64,000 nucleotides of DNA from Todiramphus chloris collaris (GCA_025345505.1 JANVCC010000049.1:8089568-8153567), one strand, 5' to 3'; positions 37,701 through 50,129 are shown, counted from the stretch's first letter. Numbers and translations: made by a program. The notes: generated from the sequence alone by a model not told the origin.

Positions 37701-40700
37701 GCCTCTAGCCTTTCCTACAGGAGGAAAAAGGAGCTGCTAGCTCCAACAGCACAATCCACATGCTCTGTCTTACCTTCATAAAAGAGCTAGAGACCAGAGT
37801 TTTGTCAGGCAACCAATTTACCACAGTGCACAGGTCAGCTTAACACACAGACTGTGCAGCTTCACTGTTCCATGAAGTCTCTTTAATTGTCTCCTTTCCT
37901 TACAAAGCTTCAGGTTCTAAAAGCAGACCCACTAAATTACAAGCTAGGAGAGGCTACAGCATTCCCAAACCCACTCTTGCAGAAACAGAGATGTAAAGTC
38001 ACCGAATCTGTAGAAGGTGATACAATTTACTTCCTTCAGGTATGGACCCACTACAACTTGTTTCAGTTTGCTCCAGTATCACCTGCAAGGCTTCTCATGC
38101 ACATCTATCTTACCTGTCTTTTAGGGCAGTCTCTTAACATTATTTTCCAAAATCAAAATGAAAACTTTCCCTGGTCAAGAATATAGGAGGAAAACAAAAA
38201 TGCAAGGGAAAAATTCTTAAGCATCTTGCTATCTGTTTATAAGGTTGAACACACATAAGCCACTTGATGGGACAGTACAAATAATACAGTTGCAAAGTGG
38301 TTGTTTTGGCTTTGTCTCAGAGAGGCACTAGAAGGAACGAAGAGAGATTATCCACTGTACTGTCCCAAAGTCTCAGCCCTTCAACACAACATTCTACCAG
38401 CAGGGCAACAGCCACTAGAACTGCACTGATGTGACAATGTGAGTGGTAGTGGCTAAGCAGAGCAGACTTCTGGGCTTGGAAGTTCTCACATCCTTTTTAC
38501 TCTGCATTAGAGTAATGAAAGGTTGGTTCTACACACTCAAATTAGCCTTCTGCTGAACCATCAGCATCCACTACTGGTATTTAGTAAGAGAGGCACAAGG
38601 GAAGTGTTTAAAAATAGAACAGACCCCTACCTACCTACAGAGACAAACACAGAGTCAGAATTTTTTAAAACATCTACAAATAATTGAAGAGGTATGCTGC
38701 TCATCTCTGTCACGTTCTGTACTGCTAAGTAGAAAGGGGTGAGGTCTGCTTTCATATTTTGTGTATATTTCACAGAACTTAATTCCACCATGCCTTAGAG
38801 ACCAAGGATAAACAAAGCCCTGGAATGAGATCTGAAGGTAACACTTTGTGTATGCATTTGGTTAACAATAGGGATCACACAGTATTTCTGCTTTACAACT
38901 CGGGCAACATAGAAGATCTGCATTTTCCTTTAAACAGTCTTCAGAAACTTAAGATGTGGGATACCCGGTGACTAAACTGCAGAACAGCGCTACACATACT
39001 GAAAAATGCCTTTCTCCAAAGAGTAGGAAGAGCTTTACACCCCTGCAAAAAAGGCAGGGGGAAGACAAGAGCTGCCAGGGAAGACACAGCAGAACTGCAA
39101 ATGTCAACATCAAAATGAACAGGGAAATCCATTCGGTATCAGTGATGGCTCTTCAGCTAGTGGATCTGCTGCAGTAATTCAGTAGCCACAAACTCACAGA
39201 AACTCTAATTTAGTCTGAAGTATCCTACTTTGCACACTTTGGGACAATTATTAGGCTATATGTATGACTATACAAGACACATCCAAATCAACAGCAAGCA
39301 CAGACTGCTTCTTTTGGTTATGCCCAGGACTGAAAAAGCATTCCTGAACTGTGCTGTGGTTACGTTCTAGAAATGAATGGAAAAATCCTGTGTGAGACAG
39401 AGTCCATGTCAGTTCTCTTGATCTCAACTGTTGTTCTGCATCACTAAACACACCCACAAAAAGCAGGGGGGGGTGGGGAAAAGCCTTATAGCATCTGCAA
39501 CTAAAAGGGTTAGTAGCACCCAGGAAACTCTCCTCTCTGCCATCACCTTTATTCCAGAACCCTAACAGCCACAATTATTATGACAGCTATTCACACAGCA
39601 TCTTTTCATACCATCTTTCCTGTGGAAAGTAATTTCCTTGTGGGAGTGAAAAAAAACACTGGTCCTTTGGGCAGGGAAAAAATGCAGACTGCTTCACTGC
39701 TGAATTCCTTCTTACTGCTCTAAACTGCATCAGGGAATTCCCTCTTCCCAACACCCATGACAAACACTGCATCTGATCTTCCAGTAAAAAATTAGCTGCT
39801 ACAAGAGCAACTGCAAAACCTGGATACACCACACCCTAAATGAGGGAAAAGAATGGAGGTTGAAGCTTACTCCAGGTTAAGGAAGAGGCTACGTGTCTAG
39901 GAGGTGAACAGCATCAAACATGCACTGGAAGCAGGTAGCTCTCCTCCTCTGCTGGAGAGAAAAAAAGGGAGAGGGGGTATGAAAATCCTCTCCTCCCAAA
40001 TAATGTTAAAGAGTTTGCAACATTCTCTACTCTCTGATCTCCATTATTTTATAATGTCTCAGACTAATGCAGAACACCGACCATTATTGTTGGTTTGTTT
40101 TTTTTTTTTACTGTGAAGTAGCTGCGTTGGCAGACCAATGTAAATTTATTACCTACCTAACAGTGGAAGTAAAACAGGATAGTTGTAAGGCATCACAAAG
40201 AGGTTTACACAGGTTAAAGTAGTGCTTGCTTTTAAATACCCAAACGGATGGCCAAGTTCGCTGTATTTTCCACTGCTACTCACAAATACCTGACAAAGAA
40301 GAAGAGATATCACTGTATCAGAAGAATATGAAGATTATTAAGCATGGGGCATTGCAAAATTAAAATCAATTTGCATCCAGTTGCATTAAGACAACAAATT
40401 ATCAAGAACAGAGGAGTTTAAGGTTGCACACGTCAGGATGAGCATGCACTTGCACTCCCCAGTCAAAAGACAAGCAGCATTCAGTGTACCACCCCCAGTC
40501 AGAGTGGAAATGCTCCTCACAGTCTAAGTGTTACTGCTTCAGTGAAACTACTTTGAAATGGTGCTCAAAATTATTTAAAATAGGCTAGGGAACATCTGTT
40601 GAAGGTATGCTTAAAAATAATGTCTTGGAAATTTGACTTCTAACTCAAAAAACTGCATGAATAAAACTGACATAAATAAAAATGGCTGATAAAAGACATC

Positions 40701-43700
40701 GAAAACTTCGAAAGCATAGAAATAAAGCAAAACAAATATTCAAGAAACATCTAATTATGTCAAGTGTCAACATTCTTAACATTGACTTTCGGAGTTTGGG
40801 GATTTTATTTTTTTTTTATATCTGGTGGTATTAACCTCAAAAAGCAAGACATGCACACTACTAGTTCAACAGGACAAAAATGGCACACATTCTTATTGGG
40901 ACCACACACCCACACCTAACCAAAAAATAGTTTTCCTGAAAAAAAAAAAGTTAACCTGGCAGTAAATAGGAAGTGTTTTTCCTCTGTAAGGAACAGAGTT
41001 TGTTACACGGTTTCTATGACAATGAGCCTATTTTTCCTAGATTGTAAGGTTCTGACATGCAGCTGGGAGAAGAAAAGCAGTTTTTGAAAAAGAGCAGAGT
41101 AATTTTAATAATTCAGGGATATAATGTACCTATGAATGCTCAAAGGACAATTTTGTAATTAGTTTCTTAAAAGTAATTCTAATTTTTCTTCTGAACATGC
41201 ATGCTGTATTTTCAGTTAAACTGCAATATTTATTAAGGAAACAGAAGCATGAAAGAGACAGGTCCAAACCCACTTTACAGCTCCAGTATCGTGCTACACA
41301 AACTCCTGGTGTACATATTAAGCTCTTCTTTACAAGAACACCATTGAGAAGGGAATTACAGGCCTTATTTTGTAGAGGATGCAGAAACAGCTCAGCCAAA
41401 AATGACAAAAAGAGCATGTAACAAAGCATTTCAGCAACAGAACTTTGACCTCTTGAAGGCCAATCTAGTCAACAAGATCAACAGCTTCCACTCAATTCCC
41501 ATTAGCAGTTCCAACCATCCAGTGGAAATTATTTGCAGCTGTTGATTAGGTAACATGATAGGAGACAAGAGCTGGGCTCTCTCCCTGACAGCAAATGGAA
41601 GCCTACAGAGAATTTCAATTTAGCCAGAAATGGAACCTGCAGGACACAGTCCTTAGCAAAATGAGATGGACCTAGAAACAGAATTAAATGAGATTACAAA
41701 GCCTGCAAGAGGGAACACTCATCCTGACTTCCAATAATTCCATTAGAAATGAGGTAACTGAAACCTTGACACGTTTCTTCTCATCAGCTGCAGAGTCTGT
41801 AACCAGATCCCAATTCTCCAGGCTTACAAAGACTGAAGTACCTTAGGATGCCCACTGCATTTCTAGAATCAAATAAAGGGCAAGTACCTGCCAGCAGGTA
41901 TGGGGAGACTTTCGTTCCAAGATGTACTGTGTTAAGGGTGAAGGCTCAAGCTCATACTTGTCAAAAGGAAGCTTGTCTATTACCATTGGCTCACAATCAA
42001 CACAGGAGAACCTCACAATAGGGTGAGCTGTGCGCGGAGGCTAAAAGGAAGAGGAAAAAAACCTATCAATATTCTACTATTTATGGTAAATAAATCAATT
42101 CTCTAAAAAGATGAATAAGCATGTAATTTACCATTCTACAGGTTTAAACCCTCAGTTTCTACAATTTCCTTTAAGAGAAAAAGATACAACCTTTCACATA
42201 AGAATACAGATTAAAATATAGATGAATTCTCTAACTTGTTCAAAAAATAAAAGCCACACACCTACAGATACATACTTCCCACAAAGAGAAAATCATCATT
42301 AAGATTCAACTTTTTCTCTTCCATACCAATCAACCTATAGGATCACAGACAGGTTTAAAGAAAAAAATTCAACTCTGCTTCACATTCAGAGGATTGCAGA
42401 TGTGAAACTGTGCTCACTTCGCCAGGGGTATCTCAAGATACTCCCTACCAAGTCTGGTTTGGGTTTTTTTTTTTCCCCCCTTGAGGCTTGAGGGTGGGGA
42501 AGAGTACCTTGAGCACTTGCAAAGTACAGAAACAGAACACACCCAAGGAGAGAGACATCTTTAGAAAGGCTAGTAAGGCATGTCAAAAGTGTGATCATTT
42601 CAGTAAGGAGAAATGAATGCTGGTTCTCTCTCATTTTCTGAATGGGGTAAACTCTTCTGTTTCAGTTTTAATTCTTCCTGCTAATGAAAGAAGAGTCCAT
42701 ACATGAAGAATACCAAGCAGGGAAAACATGGTTGACCTTCTATCAAACCCAAATACTCCTTTTTCTGCATAAATGCATTTTATAAAGCTTTGATTAAAAT
42801 TGAATAGGCTTGCTGTGATTTGTGGTATGTGAAGTTTTATAACCCTTTAAAAACCATTTACCAAATTAAGTAACCATATACATGAAAGTACACCTTCCAG
42901 ATGCTAAAACCATCACGGCATACAGTATCTACATTAGATGATACCATTCTATGTTAAAACCAGTTTTAACTACCCTTTTAAAGCGCAGTCAGATCCTATT
43001 AGTAAACAGAGAAAGTAAAAAACTACTGTAGTGTTCATTTTCACTCTGTTTAATTAGGTACAGAATAATATCTTTCTTTCAGTTCTTATTTTACTTACCA
43101 ATGTTGGTGAATTCTGATCAGGCCAAAAAGATTCTGGGATTGGCCAGTGCCCAACAGGAACACCCGTTTTGGGGTTAGGCCGCACATAAATGAGCTTATG
43201 ACAACTATGCCACGGTTGAGAAGCAAATGAATTGATGGGCCTGGATGAATCAACAAGTCCATCTAAAATTTAAACAAAGCAAAATAACAAAAAAACCCCA
43301 AAAACAAAAGAAAACAAAAAGCTACATGCATGCATTTGTCTCCCAGCAAAATTTCTGCAGTAGCAACCTACAAGGTGTTTCATTACAGTTTCAAAGACAA
43401 ACAGATCTTTACATAAGTGGTTGGAGAAAACCGATACCTCAAAATGCATAATACCATCACCTGAGAAACAATAACATTTGCCCACACGCACCCCCCTGCT
43501 CCTGGGGCATGGCCATTAGGTAATTAGTGCAGCCACATACTGTGGAAAATGGTATTTGCTTACGCTTAGTACTTTAACATAGATGTGCTGGGCAACAGCA
43601 GCCCTGTTGGGTTTAGTTCACCTGTAAAGGCTGAAAATTCAGTTTTTCTACATGGGATGCAAAGCTCACTGACTGACACTGCCACCAGTGAAAACTGGAA

Positions 43701-45832
43701 GTGAAGAAACATTTTATGGAAAAGTTGGATTTATCTTGCTGGAGCAGCTTTTGTCATATTTTTCATTAGTAAGAATACACAAATCACTTGAACTCCACTT
43801 GTCTACTGGAAAGACCAGTGTCCTCCACCAGTCCACTGCAGTGTACAAGCATTGAGGACAAAACAAGTTTGCAGCAGCACAGAATTTCAGTGTTACCTTT
43901 CGAAGATTGTTCTTCAAACCAATGGCACAGCAGAGATCACCCAGTTAAAGAACTGTCCTCATTTTAAAATCATTTCACACTGTTTTCCCTGCATTAGACA
44001 GCTGGCCAATGATACAGTGCAGAATACACCTTTCAGGTATTGATTGCTTTGGTTTCCTGCACTCTATACACACTGATTTTTATAGCTTGGGTAAATCCCA
44101 TCACATTTCCCTCTAGTTCAGGACTTTCTCAATTCATGTAAAGATTCATATCCACAGTGCATAATCATTTAAGTGTGACAATTAAAAAAACAAAACCACA
44201 CAAAAAAACCCCAACGACAAAAAAAACCCACACAAAAAAAACCCACAAATAAAACTTTCAACAGTCTTTTTGCCACACTGGAGAACATTTGGGCCAACAG
44301 ATACAGGAATTTGCTGAGGTGTTGTCCTGCACATCATTTTTGGAAAACTTTCCAATAAAATGGCATTTAAGTAAGCAAAAGGAGGAAAAATATATATACA
44401 TACAGCAAGAAAAATGTGATTCAAAAATGAAAGCAGGAATAAAGCTGGCTATGTTAGGATGTTAAAAGGATACTAAAAGCTACTTAAGTTTCTGACATTT
44501 CAGAAACATCCTAAGTATAAACTGGTCAGATCTCTCTCCTTCCTTTCAGACATGAATTTCTGAAAATCTAAAAAATTGCTCTACATTAAGAGTGAGTTTT
44601 CCTCTCCCCTGTTACACACTTCACTTGCAGCTAGAAAAATAATGCCTTGTTCTTTGAACACAGTTTTTCATTTGCAGCTACAAACACTCCACTGCAACTT
44701 ACTGTGTTGTGATCCATCAGCAGAATGAAAACGCCTGGCAAATTAAGCACTGAGATTACATGTTCAAGTGTTTAAACACACTACTCATGGATTTGATTAT
44801 TTTACAACCAAGTTTGGATTTCATTATTTTAAAACCAAGTTTGACAACGCTAATTCAAACTTTACTACTTCCTGCAACCCTTCACTTTCCTCTGCCCCCA
44901 AAAAAGAGGAGAGAAAAGAGTGTCAGGAGAGCTATCCGGCAGGCAGACAGTCCATATGTGCAAATACAGCACCATTTCACTTCACTGAGGACTAAACTAA
45001 CACTTGTGAACATGTAACAAAGACAAGACTAAAGAAACAAATGTACAACTACACATCCATTATGGTTAGAGACACCAGAGCTCTATCACTGAGGCATACA
45101 AGCTTTACAGCTTAACTGCTTTTCTAGAATGTATTAGGCATCCAATGCATCCTGTACACTGCAGCGAAAAGCTGGTAGGAAAGGACACTGAAGACCCTTG
45201 TGGGCATGTGCACGCACAGAAAACCTTTCTTCGTGAACATCGGGGGGGGGGGGAACCCAACCAACCAACAAGAACACCAACAAAACCCCAAGAACAACAA
45301 ATAAAACAACACAACAGTTACTATACCTTCTCCAATAGGAGCTGGATCTGGTCCTGACTTTTCAAAGTTAATAACAACTCCACTTTGGACTTTTTGCACT
45401 AGAGATTCTAAACATTGGTTCAACATTCTTTGTGTCCGAACGCAGTAAGAACGACCTATGCAAGAGACAAATTACACAAGGGAAATATGAAATCAAGTTT
45501 TGAGTCATCTTAATTAAGATGTTTTATTACATTAAGTCACACTGACAAGGCCTTCAGTTTTATTCTGTATAACAGCCACAGACTTTGTACAAGTGTATGT
45601 AAAAGGCAAAATACTTTTAAAATGCAATACAACCAAGAAAATAAAAACCAACTGCTGAGCTTTCACTCATTAGTAAGAGAGGCCATTAAGGCTAACTCAG
45701 GTTAGTCCAAAACCAAGTTTATGAATGTCCTTAAGAACATCTGATCTCACCAAGCCTATGTAACCTATCTGCTTTTGTCTACCCAAACCTTACCAACTCC
45801 CACATGCTCCCAAACTTCCCCTCCCAGAAAAC

Positions 45833-45874
<42 letters not shown>

Positions 45875-47861
45875 NNNNNNNNNNNNNNNNNNNNNNNNNN
45901 NNNNNNNNNNNNNNNNNNNNNNNNNNNNNNNNNNNNNNNNNNNNNNNNNNNNNNNNNNNNNNNNNNNNNNNNNNCCCCCCCCCCCCCCCCCCCCCCCCCC
46001 CCCCAGCACCTATTCAAAAAATGTCTGATTAGTATCTCAAGGAACTGGCTCCAGAATTAATTCTCTTAAGCTTAAATATAGCTTATTAGCCCTACAGCAG
46101 AACTAGTATCTCAGAAATACTTGTCCCACTCAATACAACATTTAAATAACTGACAACTGAGCAAATCCAATCTCTGGAAGGATAATCTAAGACATTTTCC
46201 AATCCCTCCTACTGGTGCATTAAGAAAATTCTCTCACATCTAGAAGATCTGAAATAGGAATATGGTTTTATTTCAAAGTTCTCCTATGCTACTGGAAACC
46301 AAGCTCAAAACACACCACACAGATTCACATGGACGCCAAGTAACGGAGATGGAGAAAACAGCAAGAGGTGAAGTTGACTCAAAGGAAAAGAAATACTTTA
46401 AAGCAAATAACAAATGTAAACCAAAGTAAAGTAACATCCAGTTACCTCCTGTAACTTCACACATCTGTGTGATAGCAGATTCATCAGTAGGCACACTCCC
46501 AAGCTGCTCTGGTTCAGCAGATGCAGCTCCTGGCAAACGCAGCACTAGAGCAAACAGCCTTTGATCCCAACGGAATGGTTCTTTGGTTAGTTCACTTCCA
46601 GGCAAAGGAGAATTCAAGGGAAGATGAAGCTGGTAAAGAAAGTTTTAAGAATATTTTCAAGTACTTGACAAACTTATGCTCAAATTTATTCTTTACTCTG
46701 TAAAGGACACTGTTTATCACCTATCCACTAATTTATCTGAACTTCACAGTCTGGAAGACCATTTGAACTATGAATTTAGGGGCTGAGCAAGAACAGCATA
46801 GCCAGTTTCTGTTCTTTTCATTATAAAACAGCTTGATGAAGCAGAATTACAATTAGCAGGAAAAAAACCCAATATTAATTTCAGCACAGCACCAACTTGC
46901 AATACCATAACTTGGAAGAATTTAATCTAAGTTTACCTCCTCTTGAACTCCAGCCGTGTTTGTCAGCTTGTTTCCGTCTGTGATGGTAATCAAAATAGAT
47001 GGCTCCAAAAAGAATGGATTTCTTCCCTGGAGACAACAACACAGGAATGCCAAGAGTAACCTTAATATTCACTTACAGGCTTTTATTTTCATCATTAGAA
47101 AATAAACATCTTAGTATTTATCTTATTTAAGAGGAATCTTCCAAACTAATCCTGTAATGTTCTTTCAGTAGGTGTAGAGCCATAAAGAACTGCCCACGAC
47201 AGGCTACTCTGTGTACTCACAAGCACACCCTGAAGAGTTTTACAATCACTACTCTTTCTCCTCCACTAAATGGGTACAAGACCCATTTAGCCCACAAAAG
47301 CAGTACACAAACTGGTAATAATACAGAAAACTCAGTTTCCTGATGACAGTGGGGCAAAAACCAGAGCACATTCAGCTGAACTCTTCAAATGTGGAAGGAA
47401 GTCAGGGCAGTAACTACAGGTAACATAAAACTGGAAAGCAGATTCGCTGCCATCCAGTGTACACACACCCATACAGCAACTGTGTATCTACAGCCAGGGC
47501 CATTTATACTACTGCTTTCCTTGTAGTTCAACAGGGAAGAAAAGTGCAAGTATATTCCAGGGTATGGTCAGCAGATGTAATAAGAAAGGAAAAAAAAAAA
47601 AAGTAAAGTGAAAAAAACAAGCATGAATCACCAAAATCCCTCCCCCACTGTAATTAAAAAAAATACCACAGAAAAATAAAAAAGTTGGAATGCTATGAAG
47701 AGATTTGTTACCTGTCCATAATTGTCTATTCCAGACACTAATCTATTGAGATTTAACAAGTCAAACGATGACCTGAGTGCCTGACCAAGGGTTGTTAGTC
47801 CTGAAGCCTGAAGATTTTTCAGCTCATTCATAAACGTTGCGTGGTTTTCCTTCCATCCAGC
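25674..47861 (-). CDS. INTS6L: INTS6L (DDX26B) Integrator subunit 6-like, 16 coding exons, N-terminus missing
   Basis: Sixteen minus-strand exons join in frame to 836 residues and TAA. By homology about 63 N-terminal residues are missing; they carry the DxSxS part of the VWA metal site. Present are the rest of the VWA domain, including GLTTLGQAL and ITITDGNKL, which supply the later metal-binding Thr and Asp. Then follow the conserved middle part ([55 protein letters not shown]), a charged linker, and the C-terminal helical domain shared with INTS6 and SAGE1. INTS6 proteins belong to Integrator, link it to PP2A, and bind INTS3 in the SOSS DNA-repair complex. Sequence features such as [20 protein letters not shown] and [13 protein letters not shown] favour INTS6L over INTS6, as does synteny with MMGT1. 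Confidence 0.95.
26187..26280 (-). CDS. INTS6L: INTS6L in-window exon 15 (C-terminal domain)
   Basis: A 94-bp exon, acceptor TTTTTAG|ATTAT and donor GCAAG|GTTTGT. It codes [20 protein letters not shown] and [11 protein letters not shown], the helical C-terminal domain shared by INTS6, INTS6L and SAGE1. Confidence 0.95.
28141..28188. repeat. A/C-only low-complexity tract
   Basis: Almost only A and C on the plus strand, directly downstream of the in-window exon 14 donor on the transcript strand (G/U-rich in the RNA). Confidence 0.8.
28192..28584 (-). CDS. INTS6L: INTS6L in-window exon 14 (fast-evolving linker)
   Basis: A 393-bp exon, acceptor ATCGTAG|ATACC and donor AGAA|GTAAGT. It codes a mostly polar, acidic and probably disordered linker with only scattered similarity to mammalian INTS6L ([39 protein letters not shown]). 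The conserved C-terminal domain begins at its 3' end ([11 protein letters not shown]). The reading frame is intact and joins both neighbours in phase. Confidence 0.92.
29294..29525 (-). CDS. INTS6L: INTS6L in-window exon 13
   Basis: A 232-bp exon, acceptor TTTCAG|GGTATG and donor CAAAG|GTGTGT. It codes [20 protein letters not shown], a basic stretch ([13 protein letters not shown]) that could serve as a nuclear localisation signal, and [20 protein letters not shown]. Confidence 0.95.
29925..30067 (-). CDS. INTS6L: INTS6L in-window exon 12
   Basis: A 143-bp exon, acceptor GTTGCAG|ACTGT and donor AAGAAG|GTAGGA. It codes [40 protein letters not shown] and NPFKQDKK. Confidence 0.96.
30636..30759 (-). 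CDS. INTS6L: INTS6L in-window exon 11
   Basis: A 124-bp exon, acceptor AAACTAG|GATTT and donor GATGAAG|GTAAGT. It codes [20 protein letters not shown] and [20 protein letters not shown]. Confidence 0.96.
31248..31463 (-). CDS. INTS6L: INTS6L in-window exon 10
   Basis: A 216-bp phase-0 exon, acceptor ATTTTAG|ACAAA and donor AACAAG|GTAAAC. It codes [40 protein letters not shown] and a segment ending [12 protein letters not shown]. The wording here separates INTS6L from INTS6 (which has KVRSRSHGLSMAYRK). Confidence 0.96.
31782..31810. repeat. A/C-rich low-complexity tract
   Basis: A run of eight A, then C5 and CAACC/CAAACCC motifs, in an INTS6L intron. Confidence 0.75.
33132..33242 (-). CDS. 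INTS6L: INTS6L in-window exon 9
   Basis: A 111-bp phase-0 exon, acceptor CTTATAG|CCATT and donor CAACAG|GTAGTA. It codes [20 protein letters not shown] and [17 protein letters not shown]. Confidence 0.96.
33984..34078 (-). CDS. INTS6L: INTS6L in-window exon 8
   Basis: A 95-bp exon, acceptor TTGCAG|ATGAT and donor TTACTG|GTATGT. It codes [20 protein letters not shown] and [12 protein letters not shown]. Confidence 0.96.
34079..40156 (-). other. INTS6L: INTS6L large intron between in-window exons 7 and 8
   Basis: A 6.1-kb intron. It contains a short A/C tract (35,521-35,546), a G/T-rich run (36,665-36,702) and a G run (37,594-37,610). No additional exon or RNA gene was recognised. Confidence 0.8.
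37594..37610. repeat. G homopolymer pair (G8-A-G8)
   Basis: Two runs of eight G separated by one A, in an INTS6L intron. Such runs are error-prone in sequencing and could form G-rich structures. Confidence 0.85.
40157..40289 (-). CDS. INTS6L: INTS6L in-window exon 7
   Basis: A 133-bp exon, acceptor TTGTCAG|GTATT and donor TGTTAG|GTAGGT. It codes [40 protein letters not shown] and LPLL. Confidence 0.96.
41888..42040 (-). CDS. INTS6L: INTS6L in-window exon 6
   Basis: A 153-bp phase-0 exon, acceptor CTTTTAG|CCTCC and donor GGCAG|GTACTT. It codes [20 protein letters not shown] and [20 protein letters not shown], then [11 protein letters not shown]. Confidence 0.96.
43099..43262 (-). CDS. INTS6L: INTS6L in-window exon 5
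   Basis: A 164-bp exon, acceptor AATTTTAG|ATGG and donor CATTG|GTAAGT. It codes [40 protein letters not shown] and [15 protein letters not shown]. Confidence 0.96.
43272..43320. repeat. A-rich A/C tract
   Basis: A-rich with interspersed C, just upstream of the in-window exon 5 acceptor on the transcript strand, so it acts as an extended U-rich tract in the pre-mRNA. Confidence 0.75.
44183..44255. repeat. A/C low-complexity tract
   Basis: Repeated A6-8 then CCCA/CACA motifs over about 70 bases in an INTS6L intron. Confidence 0.8.
45242..45317. repeat. G12 run followed by A/C tract
   Basis: Twelve G, then AACC/AACA-type repeats, ending about 10 bases from the in-window exon 4 donor. Confidence 0.8.
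45327..45455 (-). CDS. INTS6L: INTS6L in-window exon 4
   Basis: A 129-bp exon, acceptor TGCATAG|GTCG and donor GAGAAG|GTATAG. It codes [20 protein letters not shown] and [22 protein letters not shown]. An A/C-rich tract and a run of G lie just downstream in the intron. Confidence 0.96.
45834..46004. other. Assembly gap (100 N) flanked by poly-C
   Basis: 41 C (45,834-45,874), exactly 100 N (45,875-45,974), then 30 C (45,975-46,004). The round gap length is a placeholder, so the true size is unknown. The gap lies in the intron between in-window exons 3 and 4 and does not interrupt coding sequence. Confidence 0.97.
46446..46629 (-). CDS. INTS6L: INTS6L in-window exon 3
   Basis: A 184-bp exon, acceptor TTACCAG|CTTC and donor CAGGAG|GTAACT. 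It codes [34 protein letters not shown] and the C-terminal side of the VWA domain ([15 protein letters not shown]). Confidence 0.96.
46937..47026 (-). CDS. INTS6L: INTS6L in-window exon 2 (VWA domain)
   Basis: A 90-bp exon, acceptor GTCTCCAG|GGAAG and donor GAGGAG|GTAAAC. It codes [20 protein letters not shown] and [16 protein letters not shown] contains the Asp of the VWA metal-ion site. Confidence 0.96.
47712..47861 (-). CDS. INTS6L: INTS6L in-window exon 1 (VWA domain)
   Basis: A 150-bp phase-0 exon, acceptor GTAATAG|GCTGG and donor GGACAG|GTAACA. It codes [40 protein letters not shown] and [10 protein letters not shown]. The Thr in GLTTLGQ corresponds to the VWA metal-site threonine. The preceding exon, expected to end near YDEPPYCIK, was not found in the window. 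Confidence 0.96.
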
Positions 47862-50129
47862 CTATTACATGAAACACAAAAACTTTTCAGTTATTTTAAA
47901 CAACTTGCAGTTGAATGCAATTTGTTATCTCCCTTCCCACCAAAACTCAGATTATAACACCAATTAACGGATACAGTGCATTATTTACATGCTACATACA
48001 CCTAACCCATGTGTGCACAATAGGATGTGCATCATATAGTTAAGGCTACAATGGGAGGCTCACAAAATACACCCACTGTCAAGCATCTGGAAAAAAGTGT
48101 AAATACCCAGCTCTTCCCATGAAAACTGTGGTAGAGGGGATGCAATTAATACAAGTGTTTGGGTTTATAATGAGAGTATTTTATTAGAAGAAACTGTCAC
48201 ATTTGGAAATCAGCAATGCAGCTGCTTAAGTAATAGCAATGATAAAGCAAAGATAGAGGCAGCATAATGCTGCTGCTGCCTCTGTCATACACCCACCCCC
48301 TTTCATCTGGAAGGGCAGAAAGGATACATATGCAACATGTGCTACTGCAGAAGTTAATAATCTAACAACCACAGTTAAAAAGAAAAGAAGATAAAGAACT
48401 AGTAGTAACAGAGACAGCCATTTTTGCCCCCTAGTCACATCCACCCCCTTCCACAACTTCCCCAAGTAGGAAGCACACAAACATATTAAAAAAAATTAAA
48501 AATGTCCTAATCAGCTATTTTTATTACATGACTCTCACTCAGCTTTCCCATTTTTCTTGTATTTGCTCCACTCAACCCCCTCCTGGCTCATTTCATGCCT
48601 TTTAATGTAGTGCCAAGCCCCCCCTGTCACTCCTGCATTACAGAGCCCCTGCCTTTCTCCCACCTTGCTATTTCAGCTGCCAGCCCTCTAACTCCACTCT
48701 TCTGTCCTCACTTCCCAGCATAAAACTTTCTAGAGTGGCTGCAAACACTCCACATGACACAGAACCAAATCACTGTAACCCTGGATGTCGTGAAAGAACC
48801 TGTTATTGCTGACAAAGCCTGCAGAACTTTCAAAGGAACTCATGAGGATGGATCATCCTACCAAGCACTCTGGATCCCATGGCAAGCAGAGCTAAGACAC
48901 ATCAGCATCAGTTGTGATTCACACTCCCTTCTCTTAAAACGTGGCATGTTGCAGAAGGCACTCTGGAAAACACCAGTTCACAGGGAACCGGAGCAGGATT
49001 TAAGCTGCCCCTACTCAAACGAGCAAACCCCAAATGATCACACAATTATCAGCCTGGCTAGCACATCTTACCCTCAAACCACGCTTGCAGTAAGCAAGCA
49101 GTTGTTCTCTCAGGCTCACTGTCATCTGGCCCCAGAGACATTCCTGTGCTCCACAAGGAATTTAAGTTAGGCAGACATGGAGAGAATCATTTCAGACAGT
49201 GTGACTTTTTGCTGGGACAACCTCTGAGTAGGTTCTCTCCTCCTCGATGCACTAGGCTCAGCAGCAACCACCTGCTGACTATGCCATGCTGTGCAAGAAC
49301 CTGAAAGGACAGGATTTTCCTGTGCTTTTAAAGCAGCTATATATCCACTGCCAATCTCCAGTACCTACTGGGGGCTGTGGAGAGGGTCACAGGATTGAAA
49401 AGTTTACAGCTGTAAATGATACAAGAATGGGGCAAAAAGGAAGGACATGAGATGATCAATGTCTCTAGGCTGCTGAGCTCTCAGGCCTAAACTGGGAGGG
49501 CTTCTTTTCAGAATGAGGAATTATCAAAAACCAGGTTTTGATGAATTTTAGCTCCCTTGAACCACTTCTTCAAACTTCAGAGGAGGGAGAGATGTGATGG
49601 GGGAAAGAGAGAGATCAAGCTGCAATGGCGCAAAGAAAGAACAGACTTCCAGCAGGACTGGCCCAGCTTTATCATCACACTGCACTTGAAGCTCAAAGGA
49701 ACAGAGGAGTTTGATCAGCTGGGTAATTCTCAATAAAACACCATCAACACCCCCTCACAACTGCAGCTCAGCAAAATCGAGCATCTCACCAGCTGAGCCA
49801 TAACAACTCCCCACATGTGCTCTCAGCCCAAGGCAAGAAAAAAAGTACAAACACAGGGTCACTGCTTTGGAGTAGAAGTGACACAGTTAATGATTTTTTT
49901 TTTTTTCCCAGAGTAAAAGAACACCAAATCACAATGAGACGATTTGTGATATCCTAAAAGAAGTTTGCCTTCGAACAATTTCAAGTGAACAATCACAAAA
50001 TTATTTTCGTATTAATTCTATGAACCCTTAGATACAGCTCAAACTGCTTCATTTTGTCTGGTAAAACCAGCTATCAGACTAGTCCAGCTTCTTGGTGATT
50101 AGCTGGGGTGTAGTTCAGAAAGTGCTTTC

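Noticed and set aside
45775..46032. Poly-Pro and poly-Gly open frames
   Set aside because: They are translations of the C homopolymers and Ns at the assembly gap.
25674..47861. Possibility that the Integrator gene is INTS6 rather than INTS6L
   Set aside because: The exon at 31,248-31,463 and the exon at 29,294-29,525 match INTS6L-specific wording, and MMGT1/SLC9A6 synteny fits INTS6L.
48754..49170. 138-codon plus-strand open frame in the INTS6L intron
   Set aside because: No domain or repeat match and no flanking splice structure that suggests a gene.
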